Of a stretch of DNA of 64,000 nt, positions 53,162 to 61,666 are shown piece by piece. The DNA lies in NCBI GenBank assembly GCA_016125375.1, contig WGLU01000003.1, positions 165,880 through 229,879 on the forward strand, read 5' to 3'. The position numbers and the translations under genes are program-made. The notes beneath the pieces were generated by a model. The model was given only the letters and a program-made list of their open reading frames with translations. It did not search any database and was not told where the DNA came from. The first letter of the stretch is position 1. Each line of letters begins with the position of its first letter. This DNA comes from Pseudomonadota bacterium (lineage in GTDB: Bacteria; Pseudomonadota; Alphaproteobacteria; UBA1280; RI-95).

Positions 53162-53938
53162 ATGAAAATCGTTTCCTGGAACGTCAATTCCATCCGCGCC
53201 CGCCATGACATTGTGACCGAGTGGCTGGATGGCCACAAGCCGGACCTGCTCTGCCTGCAGGAAACCAAGGTCAAGGACGAGGATTTCCCCCAGCAGGCTT
53301 TTGCCGACAGGGGATATAACCTGTATATCCACGGGCAGCCTGCCTACAACGGCGTGGCGTTTTTCGCCAAAGCACCGGTGGAGTCGCTGGTGTATGGTAT
53401 GCCCGGGCAGCATGATGATGGCCAGCAGAAGCGTTTTATCGCAGGCACGTTCGGCGGTGTGCACGTTATCAATATTTATGCACCGAACGGTCAAACGCCG
53501 GAGGCGCCTGCCTTTGCCTATAAGCGGGACTGGTACGTCACCCTGAATGCCTATCTGGAAAAAGCCGTCAAAGATTACAAACATGTTCTGATCTGTGGGG
53601 ACTTTAACATTGCCCCGTCAGATGATGATGTGCACGACCCTAAAAAGTTGCTGGGTACCTGTGGCTTCCATCCGGAGGAGCATGTCTGGTTCGGGCAAGT
53701 GATGGGTAAGGGGCTGACTGATGTAGTGCGCCAGCACCAGCCGGCTGGCAAGCTCTATAGTTGGTGGGATTACCGGCAGGGCGCGCTGGAAAAGGACCGC
53801 GGCATGCGCATTGACCATATTCTGACCACACCTGCGCTGGCGGTACATTGCACGGCGGCTTATGTGGATAAGGAACCGCGTCTCCTGGAAAAACCTTCTG
53901 ACCACGCACCCGTCGTGGCCGAGTTCACCCTGTCTTGA
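53162..53938 (+). CDS. xthA: Exodeoxyribonuclease III
   Basis: 258 residues. AP endonuclease with the metal-binding signatures VSWNVNSIRAR, CLQETKVKDEDFP, IYAPNG, GDFNIAPSD, SWWDYR and the catalytic SDHAP. Start MKIVSWNVN at 53162. Confidence 0.96.
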   Translation: MKIVSWNVNSIRARHDIVTEWLDGHKPDLLCLQETKVKDEDFPQQAFADRGYNLYIHGQPAYNGVAFFAKAPVESLVYGMPGQHDDGQQKRFIAGTFGGVHVINIYAPNGQTPEAPAFAYKRDWYVTLNAYLEKAVKDYKHVLICGDFNIAPSDDDVHDPKKLLGTCGFHPEEHVWFGQVMGKGLTDVVRQHQPAGKLYSWWDYRQGALEKDRGMRIDHILTTPALAVHCTAAYVDKEPRLLEKPSDHAPVVAEFTLS

Positions 53939-53948
53939 GATAACACGA

Positions 53949-53975
53949 AAAGGCGCTTATTACATAAGCGCCTTT
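53949..53975. terminator. Bidirectional terminator between xthA and rpmG
   Basis: AAAGGCGCTTAT, loop TAC, ATAAGCGCCTTT: a perfect 12-bp stem. Confidence 0.88.
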
Positions 53976-54015
53976 CCCAAATTCTTTACGGCAGCCTTGC
54001 AGCAGCCGGGAAGCC

Positions 54016-54186
54016 TTACTTCATTTTGGCTTCGCGGAAGACAACGTGCTTGCGGGCAACCGGATCGTATTTGCGCAGTTCAAGCTTTTCAGTCGCGGTT
54101 TTGGGGTTCTTTTTAGTCGTGTAGAAGAACCCGGTATCCGCGCTGGATACCAGCTTGATGTACTGACTGTTGGTGCGTTTTGCCAC
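54016..54186 (-). CDS. rpmG: Ribosomal protein L33
   Basis: 56 residues from a GTG start ([18 protein letters not shown]), the whole of a normal L33 with [20 protein letters not shown] and [15 protein letters not shown] lies 9 nt before GTG. A longer frame exists upstream but is not L33-like. It lacks the zinc-binding Cys pairs, so it is the Cys-free L33 type. Confidence 0.95.
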   Translation of the reverse strand: MAKRTNSQYIKLVSSADTGFFYTTKKNPKTATEKLELRKYDPVARKHVVFREAKMK

Positions 54187-54220
54187 GGTTCTATACCTCA
54201 TTAAAAAATAGTGACCTGTT

Positions 54221-54249
54221 CTATAACGTATTTTGTGCCGGCATGTAAA
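54221..54249 (-). promoter_or_regulatory. Sigma-70 promoter of rpmG
   Basis: On the minus strand TTTACA, 17 nt, TTATAG, with a leader of about 30 nt. Confidence 0.6.
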
Positions 54250-54458
54250 GGCTATTTTGGCATCTTTGTGCGGAAGGTGTGTCTCCAAACATCGGACATA
54301 GGTTAAAAGTGTGAATGTTACCCCTTAGTGGGTATTTAATAACTATTTGAAATCATTATAATAAATAACATAAACCACCTTAACGTGTAGCAATTTATTG
54401 CGCTCTATAACCAACGTGACAGCCTGTACCCAGCAGTAACGATGGAGGAACGTGCATA

Positions 54459-55088
54459 ATGAAGGCACATACCCAATACGCGCTGGTTCTGGCTGGTGGA
54501 CAGACTCTGGTGCGCGCTGGCATAGCCGCCCTGCTCACGCAGGCGGGTCATACGGTGTTGGCCCAACCGGAGAGTGCCGAGGCGCTGATGTCTTTCCTGA
54601 CGCAGAACCCGCACACACCACTGGTTGTAATGGATGAAGCCACAGCCGGTATGGCCACATTGGGCGGTCTGAAAAGCATGATTGGCCTGTATGCCGGGCC
54701 CAAGTTCCTGTTGCTGGTAGATCCTGAACGGGCGGACGTTATTCGTGCGGCTTTTCAGGCTGGCTGGCATGGTGTTGCGCCGAAAACGGCAGCGCCTGAG
54801 GCTTTTCTGGGTGTTGTGGACCTGATTATGCGTGGCGAGAGCGTGTTCCCCAGCCGCATTATGCAGGGCCGCCGCGACAGTATGGACGATTCCTCCGTAC
54901 GCCTTACCCCGCGGGAGGAGGAAATTGTCCTCTGTCTTGCCCGGGGATGCTCCAATAAAGAGATTGCCCGCGAGCTGGACGTTGCCGAAGGCACCGTAAA
55001 AGTACACGTGAAGGCGATTCTTAAAAAGCTGAACCTGACGAACCGCACGCAGGTCGCTATTTACGCCCATGACCGGGGGTTTGTTTAA
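54459..55088 (+). CDS. LuxR/NarL-type regulator with degenerate receiver
   Basis: 209 residues. The N-terminal receiver-like domain keeps the strand with Asp (VVMDEA) but lacks the acidic pair and the conserved Lys, so phosphorylation is doubtful. The C-terminal LuxR helix-turn-helix (LTPREEEIVLCLARGCSNKE, VAEGTVKVHVKAILKKL) is clear. GGAGG is 10 nt before ATG. Its stop overlaps the stop of the convergent gene. Confidence 0.88.
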   Translation: MKAHTQYALVLAGGQTLVRAGIAALLTQAGHTVLAQPESAEALMSFLTQNPHTPLVVMDEATAGMATLGGLKSMIGLYAGPKFLLLVDPERADVIRAAFQAGWHGVAPKTAAPEAFLGVVDLIMRGESVFPSRIMQGRRDSMDDSSVRLTPREEEIVLCLARGCSNKEIARELDVAEGTVKVHVKAILKKLNLTNRTQVAIYAHDRGFV

Positions 55089-57340
55089 TCCTGACCCTCG
55101 TGGTCCTTGATGTGTTTTGACGGTGGCGCGGACGATCCGTCCGGCCGTTTGATGAGCTGAGAGAAAATCAGGAAACCGACAATAGCAAAAACAATCACCA
55201 CAACAATCATGCGGATGGCATTTTCGTAACTGCGGGCGGAGACAATGACGATAAACGTCATAATCGCCATGGGCAGTAGAATAGCGTACAGCCACCAATA
55301 CTGCTTGAAGTGGTCGGAAAAGCTTTCGTTGCCCATGTCCTGCCACCCTTTGCCCGTGCTGGCACCGCTGGATTTGCCCCGGTTCTGGACAAACTTGCGG
55401 TATCCGGCGCGTACGCGGGCCTGCAGCCCGACCATGGGGTCTTCCATGATGCGCTGTGCGCCGTCAAAGGTAGCCATAATTTCCTCTACGCTCCAGAATA
55501 CACCGGCGTTTGCACGCTTTTGAATGTTTTCCGATGCCAGGATTTCATCCTCAAGGAGCGAGGCCCAACCCTTGTAGTAGTTTTTGTAGATTGCATCTCC
55601 GCTGCCAAAGGCAAGAGCACCCAGCGGCTGGCCGGTGCCCAGCTCAAGCAGCTTGTCGTGTGGAAGCGGGGCCAGATAGATACGGGCCTTTTCCCATTTC
55701 TCATCACTCGTAAAGGGCTCTTCCCATGCCTTAAGGGCGCCGAGCAAGCCATCAAACTGTTTGAGGAGGTTGTTCTCGCGGAAGACGATTCTGTCCGGAA
55801 TCGCACCGTCGTTGTACAAAATGGGGTCATGGCTGGTCTTCATCAGCCACGCTGTCCAGTACGACACATCGTGCAGGCCCGCATTGTGCAGCTTCTCTTC
55901 CACCTTGCTTGCCGGTGCGTGGCGCCGTCCGTCCAGTGATGTGTTGGCCAGCAGATTCTCGAATGTGGGCAATGGGCTGTTCTGCAGGAATGTGCGCAGG
56001 TAGCGGCTGGCAACGGTCCATGTATGCGCGGGTGGGTCCATGGCCGTACCGTCCGGCTTAAAGTGGCTATTAAGGCCTTCAAGGGCCGCACGCAAACGGA
56101 TGTAGACCAGGCGTATGGCATGCTCAATATCGTGGAAGCGCGCGTACTCGGCACTCTCGGTGGCCAGTTTTTGCAAGACAAGCGGGCGAAAGAACTTCAG
56201 ATAAATCAAGGCGCCGCCAATGCTCTGCTCGGTGACTGCGTGGACGCATTCAATCTCGTAGGTGCTCCAGAACTCTACCGGCAGGCGCGAAAGCAGAACC
56301 AGCGCTTTCAGGTGGTGCCACTGATGCACGCGCAGGCCTTCCTCACCAACCAGTGCGTCACTGTTCAGCAGGTAGTATTCGCGCAGCAGTTCCTGCGCGC
56401 GCCCTTTGTCGAAAGACATTTCTGACGCCACGTGGTGGTACCGGAAAAAAGTCAGCTTCTCCTGCGGGTAACGCTCGTCAAAACTACAGCTTTTCTTGGC
56501 TTCCTCTCGCGCTTCCGGCAGGTATTCATTGTGCCCTTCCTGACAGCGGAAGTACAAAAGCTGCGACAGGGTGAACGCCATCAGCTTGTTGTTGGGGTCG
56601 TCCTTACGGCCATTCCGCAGGATAAGGATGGCATCACCAATTTTATCCTGTGCCAGGCTCTGTAATGATTTTTTGATCCGCTGCATGCTGGGCATGGGAA
56701 TGTTCCATGCCGCCATATGCATGGTGGCCTCTTCAACCTCCTGAAAGAGCAGGCAGTAAAGGCGCAGCATCGGATCGCTCATGGCAGCTGTAACGCTGGG
56801 ATCCAGATCAATATCTTTGGGCACGTTCAGGAACGGGCTTGTAATAGAGGCATCATCAAAAAGCAGGCCCAGGCCTGTTTTGGCGGGGTCGATAATCTTC
56901 TCCGGCTTTTGTGCGTCTTCATCCGCGGGCTTGGCATTTTTATCAGCCATGCGTTGTGCGGTTTCTTTTGCCGCTGCCAGGGCTGCAATCTCCTCGTCAG
57001 ACCCGACATTCACGATAATCTGTTCATCCGGGCTCAGCTTGCTCGGGTCTTGTAACGCGGGGGGCAATTCACGCTGGTTTTGGGCAGGTTGCGCATTTTC
57101 CTGCCCTTTTACAGGCAGGCGTTTGATGCGGGCGGTGGCTGCATAGCGGTCAATGTCGGCCTTCACCGCGTCACCAAGGTTGGCCAGCAACCTGTTTACC
57201 GTAGGGTGCAGACTAAAGTCCGGATAAGGCATTGCATACGGCGTGGGCAGCTGGGGGGGCATAAAGCCACGTCGCCCGGCCAGCATGTCAGCCATATTGC
57301 TGCGAATCAGGTCGAGCTGACGCTTAAACTCAGCGGCCAT
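55085..57340 (-). CDS. Large orphan protein with C-terminal membrane anchor
   Basis: 751 residues, not recognised. N-terminal Pro-rich and acidic part (1-170), a long helical region (about 180-660) without clear repeats, and two membrane segments near 680-725 (WWLYAILLPMAIMTFIVIV and IRMIVVVIVFAIVGFLIF). The start overlaps the DsbA-like gene by 11 nt, so the two are probably made together. Confidence 0.7.
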   Translation of the reverse strand: MAAEFKRQLDLIRSNMADMLAGRRGFMPPQLPTPYAMPYPDFSLHPTVNRLLANLGDAVKADIDRYAATARIKRLPVKGQENAQPAQNQRELPPALQDPSKLSPDEQIIVNVGSDEEIAALAAAKETAQRMADKNAKPADEDAQKPEKIIDPAKTGLGLLFDDASITSPFLNVPKDIDLDPSVTAAMSDPMLRLYCLLFQEVEEATMHMAAWNIPMPSMQRIKKSLQSLAQDKIGDAILILRNGRKDDPNNKLMAFTLSQLLYFRCQEGHNEYLPEAREEAKKSCSFDERYPQEKLTFFRYHHVASEMSFDKGRAQELLREYYLLNSDALVGEEGLRVHQWHHLKALVLLSRLPVEFWSTYEIECVHAVTEQSIGGALIYLKFFRPLVLQKLATESAEYARFHDIEHAIRLVYIRLRAALEGLNSHFKPDGTAMDPPAHTWTVASRYLRTFLQNSPLPTFENLLANTSLDGRRHAPASKVEEKLHNAGLHDVSYWTAWLMKTSHDPILYNDGAIPDRIVFRENNLLKQFDGLLGALKAWEEPFTSDEKWEKARIYLAPLPHDKLLELGTGQPLGALAFGSGDAIYKNYYKGWASLLEDEILASENIQKRANAGVFWSVEEIMATFDGAQRIMEDPMVGLQARVRAGYRKFVQNRGKSSGASTGKGWQDMGNESFSDHFKQYWWLYAILLPMAIMTFIVIVSARSYENAIRMIVVVIVFAIVGFLIFSQLIKRPDGSSAPPSKHIKDHEGQD

Positions 57341-58217
57341 GGCCTGACCTCCCGCGCGGGCTGTGGGGCATCTGCGCTGTATGCAGGCGCTCCAGCTCGT
57401 ATTTCACCAGATCCGTCAAGGCGCTCAGGGGCACGGCACCGGCACCTACCTTTACCCCGTTCACATACAGGGCAGGGGGAGCTGTTTCGCCAAGCTCTTT
57501 GGCCTGCAGGGCATCGGCATCCAGCTCGCGGTAGAACTGGCGGGCATTGTCGCGGATTTCATGCTGTACGTTTGGCAGTTCAACGCCCAGTTTGATGAGC
57601 TGGTCGTTGTAGGTGGTCTCCTCGATGGTCTCCAGATCGCGCAGGCGGTGGCGATACTCCCAGAACTTGCCCTCCTTCTGGGCAAGCTTGCCAAAAATAG
57701 CCGCGGTGTTGGTCGGGTTGTAAATGTCGGTCGGCAGGTATTTGTGCACCAGCCGCACCTCATCCCCGAACTGGGCGGAAACATTGTCCACCGCCTTCAC
57801 CACATCCATGCAGGGGCGGCAGCTAAGGTCGGTCATCTCTATAATCGTGACCGGGGCATTTTCTGGCCCGAAAGTGGGGTTGTGGGTATAAAGCGGAATG
57901 TCCTTGCGGCTGGCCATGGCGCTTTTGGCAATCTCGGAGCTGAGTGCCGGAGGCAGGTTGTCGAAGACAACGCCGTGGTGGATTTCCCGCTTGCGCATAC
58001 TGACGGAGCCACCAACACTAATAACGCGACGCAGGGCATCCTCGCGTTGCTGGGGCGTTACGGGTACGGGCTCCATACTGCGTGCATAGCCAACAATTGT
58101 CAGGATTGACATGATGACCCAAACGAGGACAGCAGCATAGGACCGGACCCCTGAAAAAAGGCCGGATATGAGCGGCGCCGCACGTTGCGGCGTGTGCTGG
58201 TGGACAATGACCCGCAC
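57330..58217 (-). CDS. Membrane-anchored DsbA-like thiol-disulfide protein
   Basis: 295 residues. A membrane segment (about 28-48) is followed by a thioredoxin fold with CRPC active site in EMTDLSCRPCMDVVKAV and the family cis-Pro region (TAPPALYVNGVKVG). A GTG at 58217 with GGAGG upstream is my start; the ATG at 58112 (MSILTIV) has no ribosome site. Role: periplasmic disulfide oxidation or isomerisation, perhaps for the coupled membrane protein. Confidence 0.75.
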   Translation of the reverse strand: MRVIVHQHTPQRAAPLISGLFSGVRSYAAVLVWVIMSILTIVGYARSMEPVPVTPQQREDALRRVISVGGSVSMRKREIHHGVVFDNLPPALSSEIAKSAMASRKDIPLYTHNPTFGPENAPVTIIEMTDLSCRPCMDVVKAVDNVSAQFGDEVRLVHKYLPTDIYNPTNTAAIFGKLAQKEGKFWEYRHRLRDLETIEETTYNDQLIKLGVELPNVQHEIRDNARQFYRELDADALQAKELGETAPPALYVNGVKVGAGAVPLSALTDLVKYELERLHTAQMPHSPRGRSGHGR

Positions 58218-58397
58218 GGCCGGATGGAGCCTCCTGCTCTCGTTTGTTCTTGTTTTCTTGCTCTTTAGTATATGGGGAGGGGCAAAAATCGGGTACTGGA
58301 TATTTGCTTTTTTAACAATCACATGTGGGGCGGTGTTGCCTCCGTGCATGAGTTGCGGTAAAACGCCTAGACAAGATTTTAGAAAAAGGACACAGCC

Positions 58398-58745
58398 ATG
58401 ACCTTTGTCGTAACCGAAAAGTGCATCAAATGCCGCTACACCGACTGTGTAGACGTGTGCCCGGTTGATTGTTTCTACGAAGGTGAGAACATGCTCGTCA
58501 TCAACCCGGACGAGTGCATTGATTGTGGCGTCTGTGAGCCTGAATGCCCTATCGAGGCCATCAAGTCCGAGGAGGAGTTGGCGGCGGGCGAGGAAAAATG
58601 GCTGGATATCAACACCAAATACGCTGCCATCTGGCCTAATCTGACCAAAAGCAAGGGCGGCATGCCCGATGCGGATGCCTGGGCAGAAAAGGGCAATAAG
58701 GCCGAACTCTTCAGCGAGAAACCGGGTACCGGGAATAAAGAATAG
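58398..58745 (+). CDS. fdxA: 7Fe ferredoxin
   Basis: 115 residues. Binding motifs [17 protein letters not shown] (3Fe-4S) and [12 protein letters not shown] (4Fe-4S) match alphaproteobacterial FdxA; the C-terminus continues with [13 protein letters not shown]. Low-potential electron carrier. Confidence 0.95.
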   Translation: MTFVVTEKCIKCRYTDCVDVCPVDCFYEGENMLVINPDECIDCGVCEPECPIEAIKSEEELAAGEEKWLDINTKYAAIWPNLTKSKGGMPDADAWAEKGNKAELFSEKPGTGNKE

Positions 58746-58748
58746 GAG

Positions 58749-58772
58749 AAACCCCCGCAATGCGGGGGTTTT
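58749..58772. terminator. Bidirectional terminator after fdxA
   Basis: AAACCCCCGC and GCGGGGGTTTT around a tiny AAT loop; the glycosyltransferase gene ends next to it. Confidence 0.85.
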
Positions 58773-59885
58773 CTACAAGCTGTTATAGATTTTCATATAG
58801 GCCTTGAGCATCGCGCGGAAGGGGAAGTTCTTCTGCACGTACGGGCGCGTGCTCATGGAACGTCCCTGGCGGTAGGTCGCGTCGTTCAGGAGCTTGTCAA
58901 AGGCCGTTGTTGCCAGTTGATTATCGTCGTAGAGCACAACCCCGCAGCGGTTACCGTTGGTCAGCACCAACGCGCTGGGTGCGGGAGATAGGATGACCGG
59001 AAGGCCGGCGCTCATGGCTTCCAGCACTGTTGCGTGGCGGTTTTCAATGCCACCCATCAGGATGAACAGATCGCAGGCGCGCAAATAATCCTCCGGGTTG
59101 CCGACGGCCTCAAGCATGTGCACGTAGGCTCCGGCACCCTTAGCTGTCGCGGCCTGTATCACGTCCGCAGCGTAGGTTTTATCAACCGCATTGCCAATCA
59201 GCAGCAACTGACGCTTTTCACTGAGCGGCAGACATTTTTCAAGCGCGCTCAACTGGTTATTCTCCGGGCTGATGTCGGCCATACAGCAAATCAGGGTCGC
59301 CTTCTCTGGCAGGCCAAGACCGCGGCGGATGGGCCGTTTGGACAGAACGGGTTTGAACTGTTCCGTATCAATGCCTTCCGGCACCAGCACAACGTTGTTC
59401 AGGCCCTTTTTCTTGGCAATTTCCAGCAGGTGTGCGGAGTGCACAACCAATGGGGTGAGGTTTTGCAGGGCTTTGTAGTGCTGGCGGCGTTGCCACGGGC
59501 TGAGGTCGTGCCCGTCCAGAGCTTCCGCGTCCCACAGGCGGCCGATGGCTGTCAGGCGAATCCTGCGCGCATACAGCGCAAGTTTACTGGCTGGCCATGC
59601 CACATCCACAAGGTGGACAACGTCAATGGTTGGGTCTTGGGCAACCAGCGTTTTGAACCCTTCCAGCAGGCAATCCTTCCAGAACTGCCAACCCACGGTC
59701 ATGGGTGCGTAATGCAGCTTGATTTCGGGGTGGAGGCCGTCGAGCGCGCTGGCACCTGTGGCGCCGATATACAGCGATACCTTTATCCCCGCCGTCCGCA
59801 TGGCCAGCGCCAGCGTTCCCGCCTGCTTGAGCTGCGGGAAGTTTGCGCCGTCCGGGCATACGAGGAGGATATGTAATTTTTCCAT
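58773..59885 (-). CDS. GT4-type glycosyltransferase
   Basis: 370 residues. GT-B fold: N-terminal half (LLVCPDGANFPQLKQAGTLA), hinge VVLVPEGIDTEQFKP, and C-terminal GT4 features (EAMSAGLPVILSPAPSALVL, including the E-x7-E-type region). A GTG 18 nt upstream is a possible alternative start. Acceptor unknown; it precedes the exopolysaccharide-like genes and may serve them. Confidence 0.8.
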   Translation of the reverse strand: MEKLHILLVCPDGANFPQLKQAGTLALAMRTAGIKVSLYIGATGASALDGLHPEIKLHYAPMTVGWQFWKDCLLEGFKTLVAQDPTIDVVHLVDVAWPASKLALYARRIRLTAIGRLWDAEALDGHDLSPWQRRQHYKALQNLTPLVVHSAHLLEIAKKKGLNNVVLVPEGIDTEQFKPVLSKRPIRRGLGLPEKATLICCMADISPENNQLSALEKCLPLSEKRQLLLIGNAVDKTYAADVIQAATAKGAGAYVHMLEAVGNPEDYLRACDLFILMGGIENRHATVLEAMSAGLPVILSPAPSALVLTNGNRCGVVLYDDNQLATTAFDKLLNDATYRQGRSMSTRPYVQKNFPFRAMLKAYMKIYNSL

Positions 59886-59903
59886 TATGCGCAAAATTAC
59901 CAC

Positions 59904-59936
59904 AAAAAAAGGGGGGGAGCCAGACGGCTCTCCCCC
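59904..59936 (-). terminator. Terminator of the phosphatase gene
   Basis: Minus-strand GGGGGAGAGCC, loop GTCT, GGCTCCCCCC (one bulge), followed by T7. Confidence 0.82.
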
Positions 59937-59942
59937 AAACGC

Positions 59943-60752
59943 TTAGAAGGTGTGCAGAGCAATCAGCTCCCCGGTTTCGGCATTGATTTCCGCTGCAGTG
60001 AGCAGATTATCATCGGACTTGCCGCAGCCGGTGTCCAGGCAGGTGATGCCGTTCTTTGTCCAGGGGGTTTCGGTATTGCTTCGGCCGTAGTGGTGGCCGA
60101 CGTAGACCGAAAACCCTTCCGGTGCGCGCTGCAGGGCATTGCCATGACGGGCCTTGCGGACCAGCATGTTGCCGAGCATGACGTGCGGTGCTTCCACATC
60201 ACGCAGATCGGCGGTGTAAACACCACGGACCATCTGGATGCGGTCAGCATGACGCAGAGAGCGCATCATCGCCGGGTGGAAGCCACCGTGAGCGAAGAAG
60301 GCGCGCCCGATGCGCACAAAGTACGGGCTGCTGTGGTACAGGTTGATGATGCCCAGCACCAGCTGATGGAAGGGGTCATGACCATCCATGGTGTGGTCAC
60401 GGGTACTCTCCCAGTACTGGTGGAGCTGTTCGAGTGTTGCAAGGCGTTCTTTCTTTCCCGGCAGCTTGGGGCTTGGAGCCTTGCCAAGCTGGAATGCCAG
60501 GAACTGCTTGAGGAAGACCACAAGGTCCCGTTCGTGATTGGCTTTGAGCACAGTCACATCGGAACGTTTGGCTTCTTCGAGCATCAGCTGGGCGGTGCCG
60601 ACAATGTCGCCACACCCATCAACGTAGTCGCCTGCAAACACCCGATGATCGACTGCGGCATAGGCCGACGAGGCCAATAGCCGCTCAAGGCGCTCTTTAT
60701 TGCCGTGGATATCGCCAATGTAGAGCACCCGTTTGATCGGGTGGTTGAACAT
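59943..60752 (-). CDS. PPP-family metallophosphatase
   Basis: 269 residues. Phosphoesterase motifs GDIHGN (residues 13-18), GDYVDGCGD, NHE, HGG and GHH are in canonical order, as in bacterial Ser/Thr or ApaH-like phosphatases. Substrate not predictable. Confidence 0.85.
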   Translation of the reverse strand: MFNHPIKRVLYIGDIHGNKERLERLLASSAYAAVDHRVFAGDYVDGCGDIVGTAQLMLEEAKRSDVTVLKANHERDLVVFLKQFLAFQLGKAPSPKLPGKKERLATLEQLHQYWESTRDHTMDGHDPFHQLVLGIINLYHSSPYFVRIGRAFFAHGGFHPAMMRSLRHADRIQMVRGVYTADLRDVEAPHVMLGNMLVRKARHGNALQRAPEGFSVYVGHHYGRSNTETPWTKNGITCLDTGCGKSDDNLLTAAEINAETGELIALHTF

Positions 60753-60908
60753 GATAAACCTCGGGTTCGAGAAGAGAAGAGAGGTCGCAAAAGGGCATCC
60801 GCTCCATAGGAACGGGCAAAAGGGAGGGAAGATACCCTTGCGGTTACATACATTGATGTGGGGGAATTATACGGCTAAAACAAGCCTTAAAAGTACCAAC
60901 GTCCGTGC

Positions 60909-61649
60909 TTAGAGCGTCTCGGCGTCCATGATTTTCTTTTTCAGCCAGACGGCAAAATCCGGGCTCATCCGCTCCAGCGATCCTGCAAACTTCAGCATCT
61001 CGTCGCGCAGGGACGGATTTTTGAAGTCATTGATGAGCAGGCCTTCAATGGTTGCGCCTGCATCCTCGAGCATTTCACGGGCCTTCTTCACCTTCTCGCG
61101 CGGGGTGCTGCCTGCCAGCATGACCAGCACGGTACGGGTGGCCGCAGCGGCCATCAGCACGGGGTCAACGTTATAGCGGTTGTAGGCATTAATCGGCGTG
61201 GTGTCGATGACGATATGGTCAAAGTGCCGCTCAAGGTTGGTCAGGAAGTAGTTGGCACGGGTCACATCGCGCAGGTACTGCACGCTCATGTCGTCGCGCG
61301 GGGCGGACATGAAGAACAGGTTGGGCACATCGGTGACCTCGGTCACCAGGTCGAGCAACGGCTCGTTAATCTGGCGTTCGGACAGGCGCCATGCAAAGCG
61401 CTCGGCATTAAAACTGGTCGACAGGTGCGTGTCACGCATGTTCAGGTCAACGAGCAGGGTTTTCTGGCCGTTGTCAGCGCTGCGCAGCGCCATGATATGC
61501 GCAAAGGTGGACGTTCCCTCGCCGGAGGTCGCCGCTGTAACAACCAGACTACCCCGTTTAGCCGACAGGGCTTGACGGTGAATCCGGTTGATTTCTGTAA
61601 ACGCGGTCGGTTGAATGACCGCAAGTTTGTTTTTCTCTGTCATGGCCAT
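60909..61649 (-). CDS. BY-kinase/ParA-like ATPase with altered Walker A
   Basis: 246 residues of the CpsD/CapB/Wzc cytoplasmic-domain type, next to a chain-length determinant gene. The Walker A reads ATSGEGTSTFA with Thr where the invariant Lys should be, the Walker A' reads VDLNMR (second Asp to Asn), and the C-terminus has no Tyr cluster. So kinase activity is doubtful. Walker B (HIVIDTTP) is present. Confidence 0.75.
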   Translation of the reverse strand: MAMTEKNKLAVIQPTAFTEINRIHRQALSAKRGSLVVTAATSGEGTSTFAHIMALRSADNGQKTLLVDLNMRDTHLSTSFNAERFAWRLSERQINEPLLDLVTEVTDVPNLFFMSAPRDDMSVQYLRDVTRANYFLTNLERHFDHIVIDTTPINAYNRYNVDPVLMAAAATRTVLVMLAGSTPREKVKKAREMLEDAGATIEGLLINDFKNPSLRDEMLKFAGSLERMSPDFAVWLKKKIMDAETL

Positions 61650-61666
61650 ATTTGTACCACAAACGG

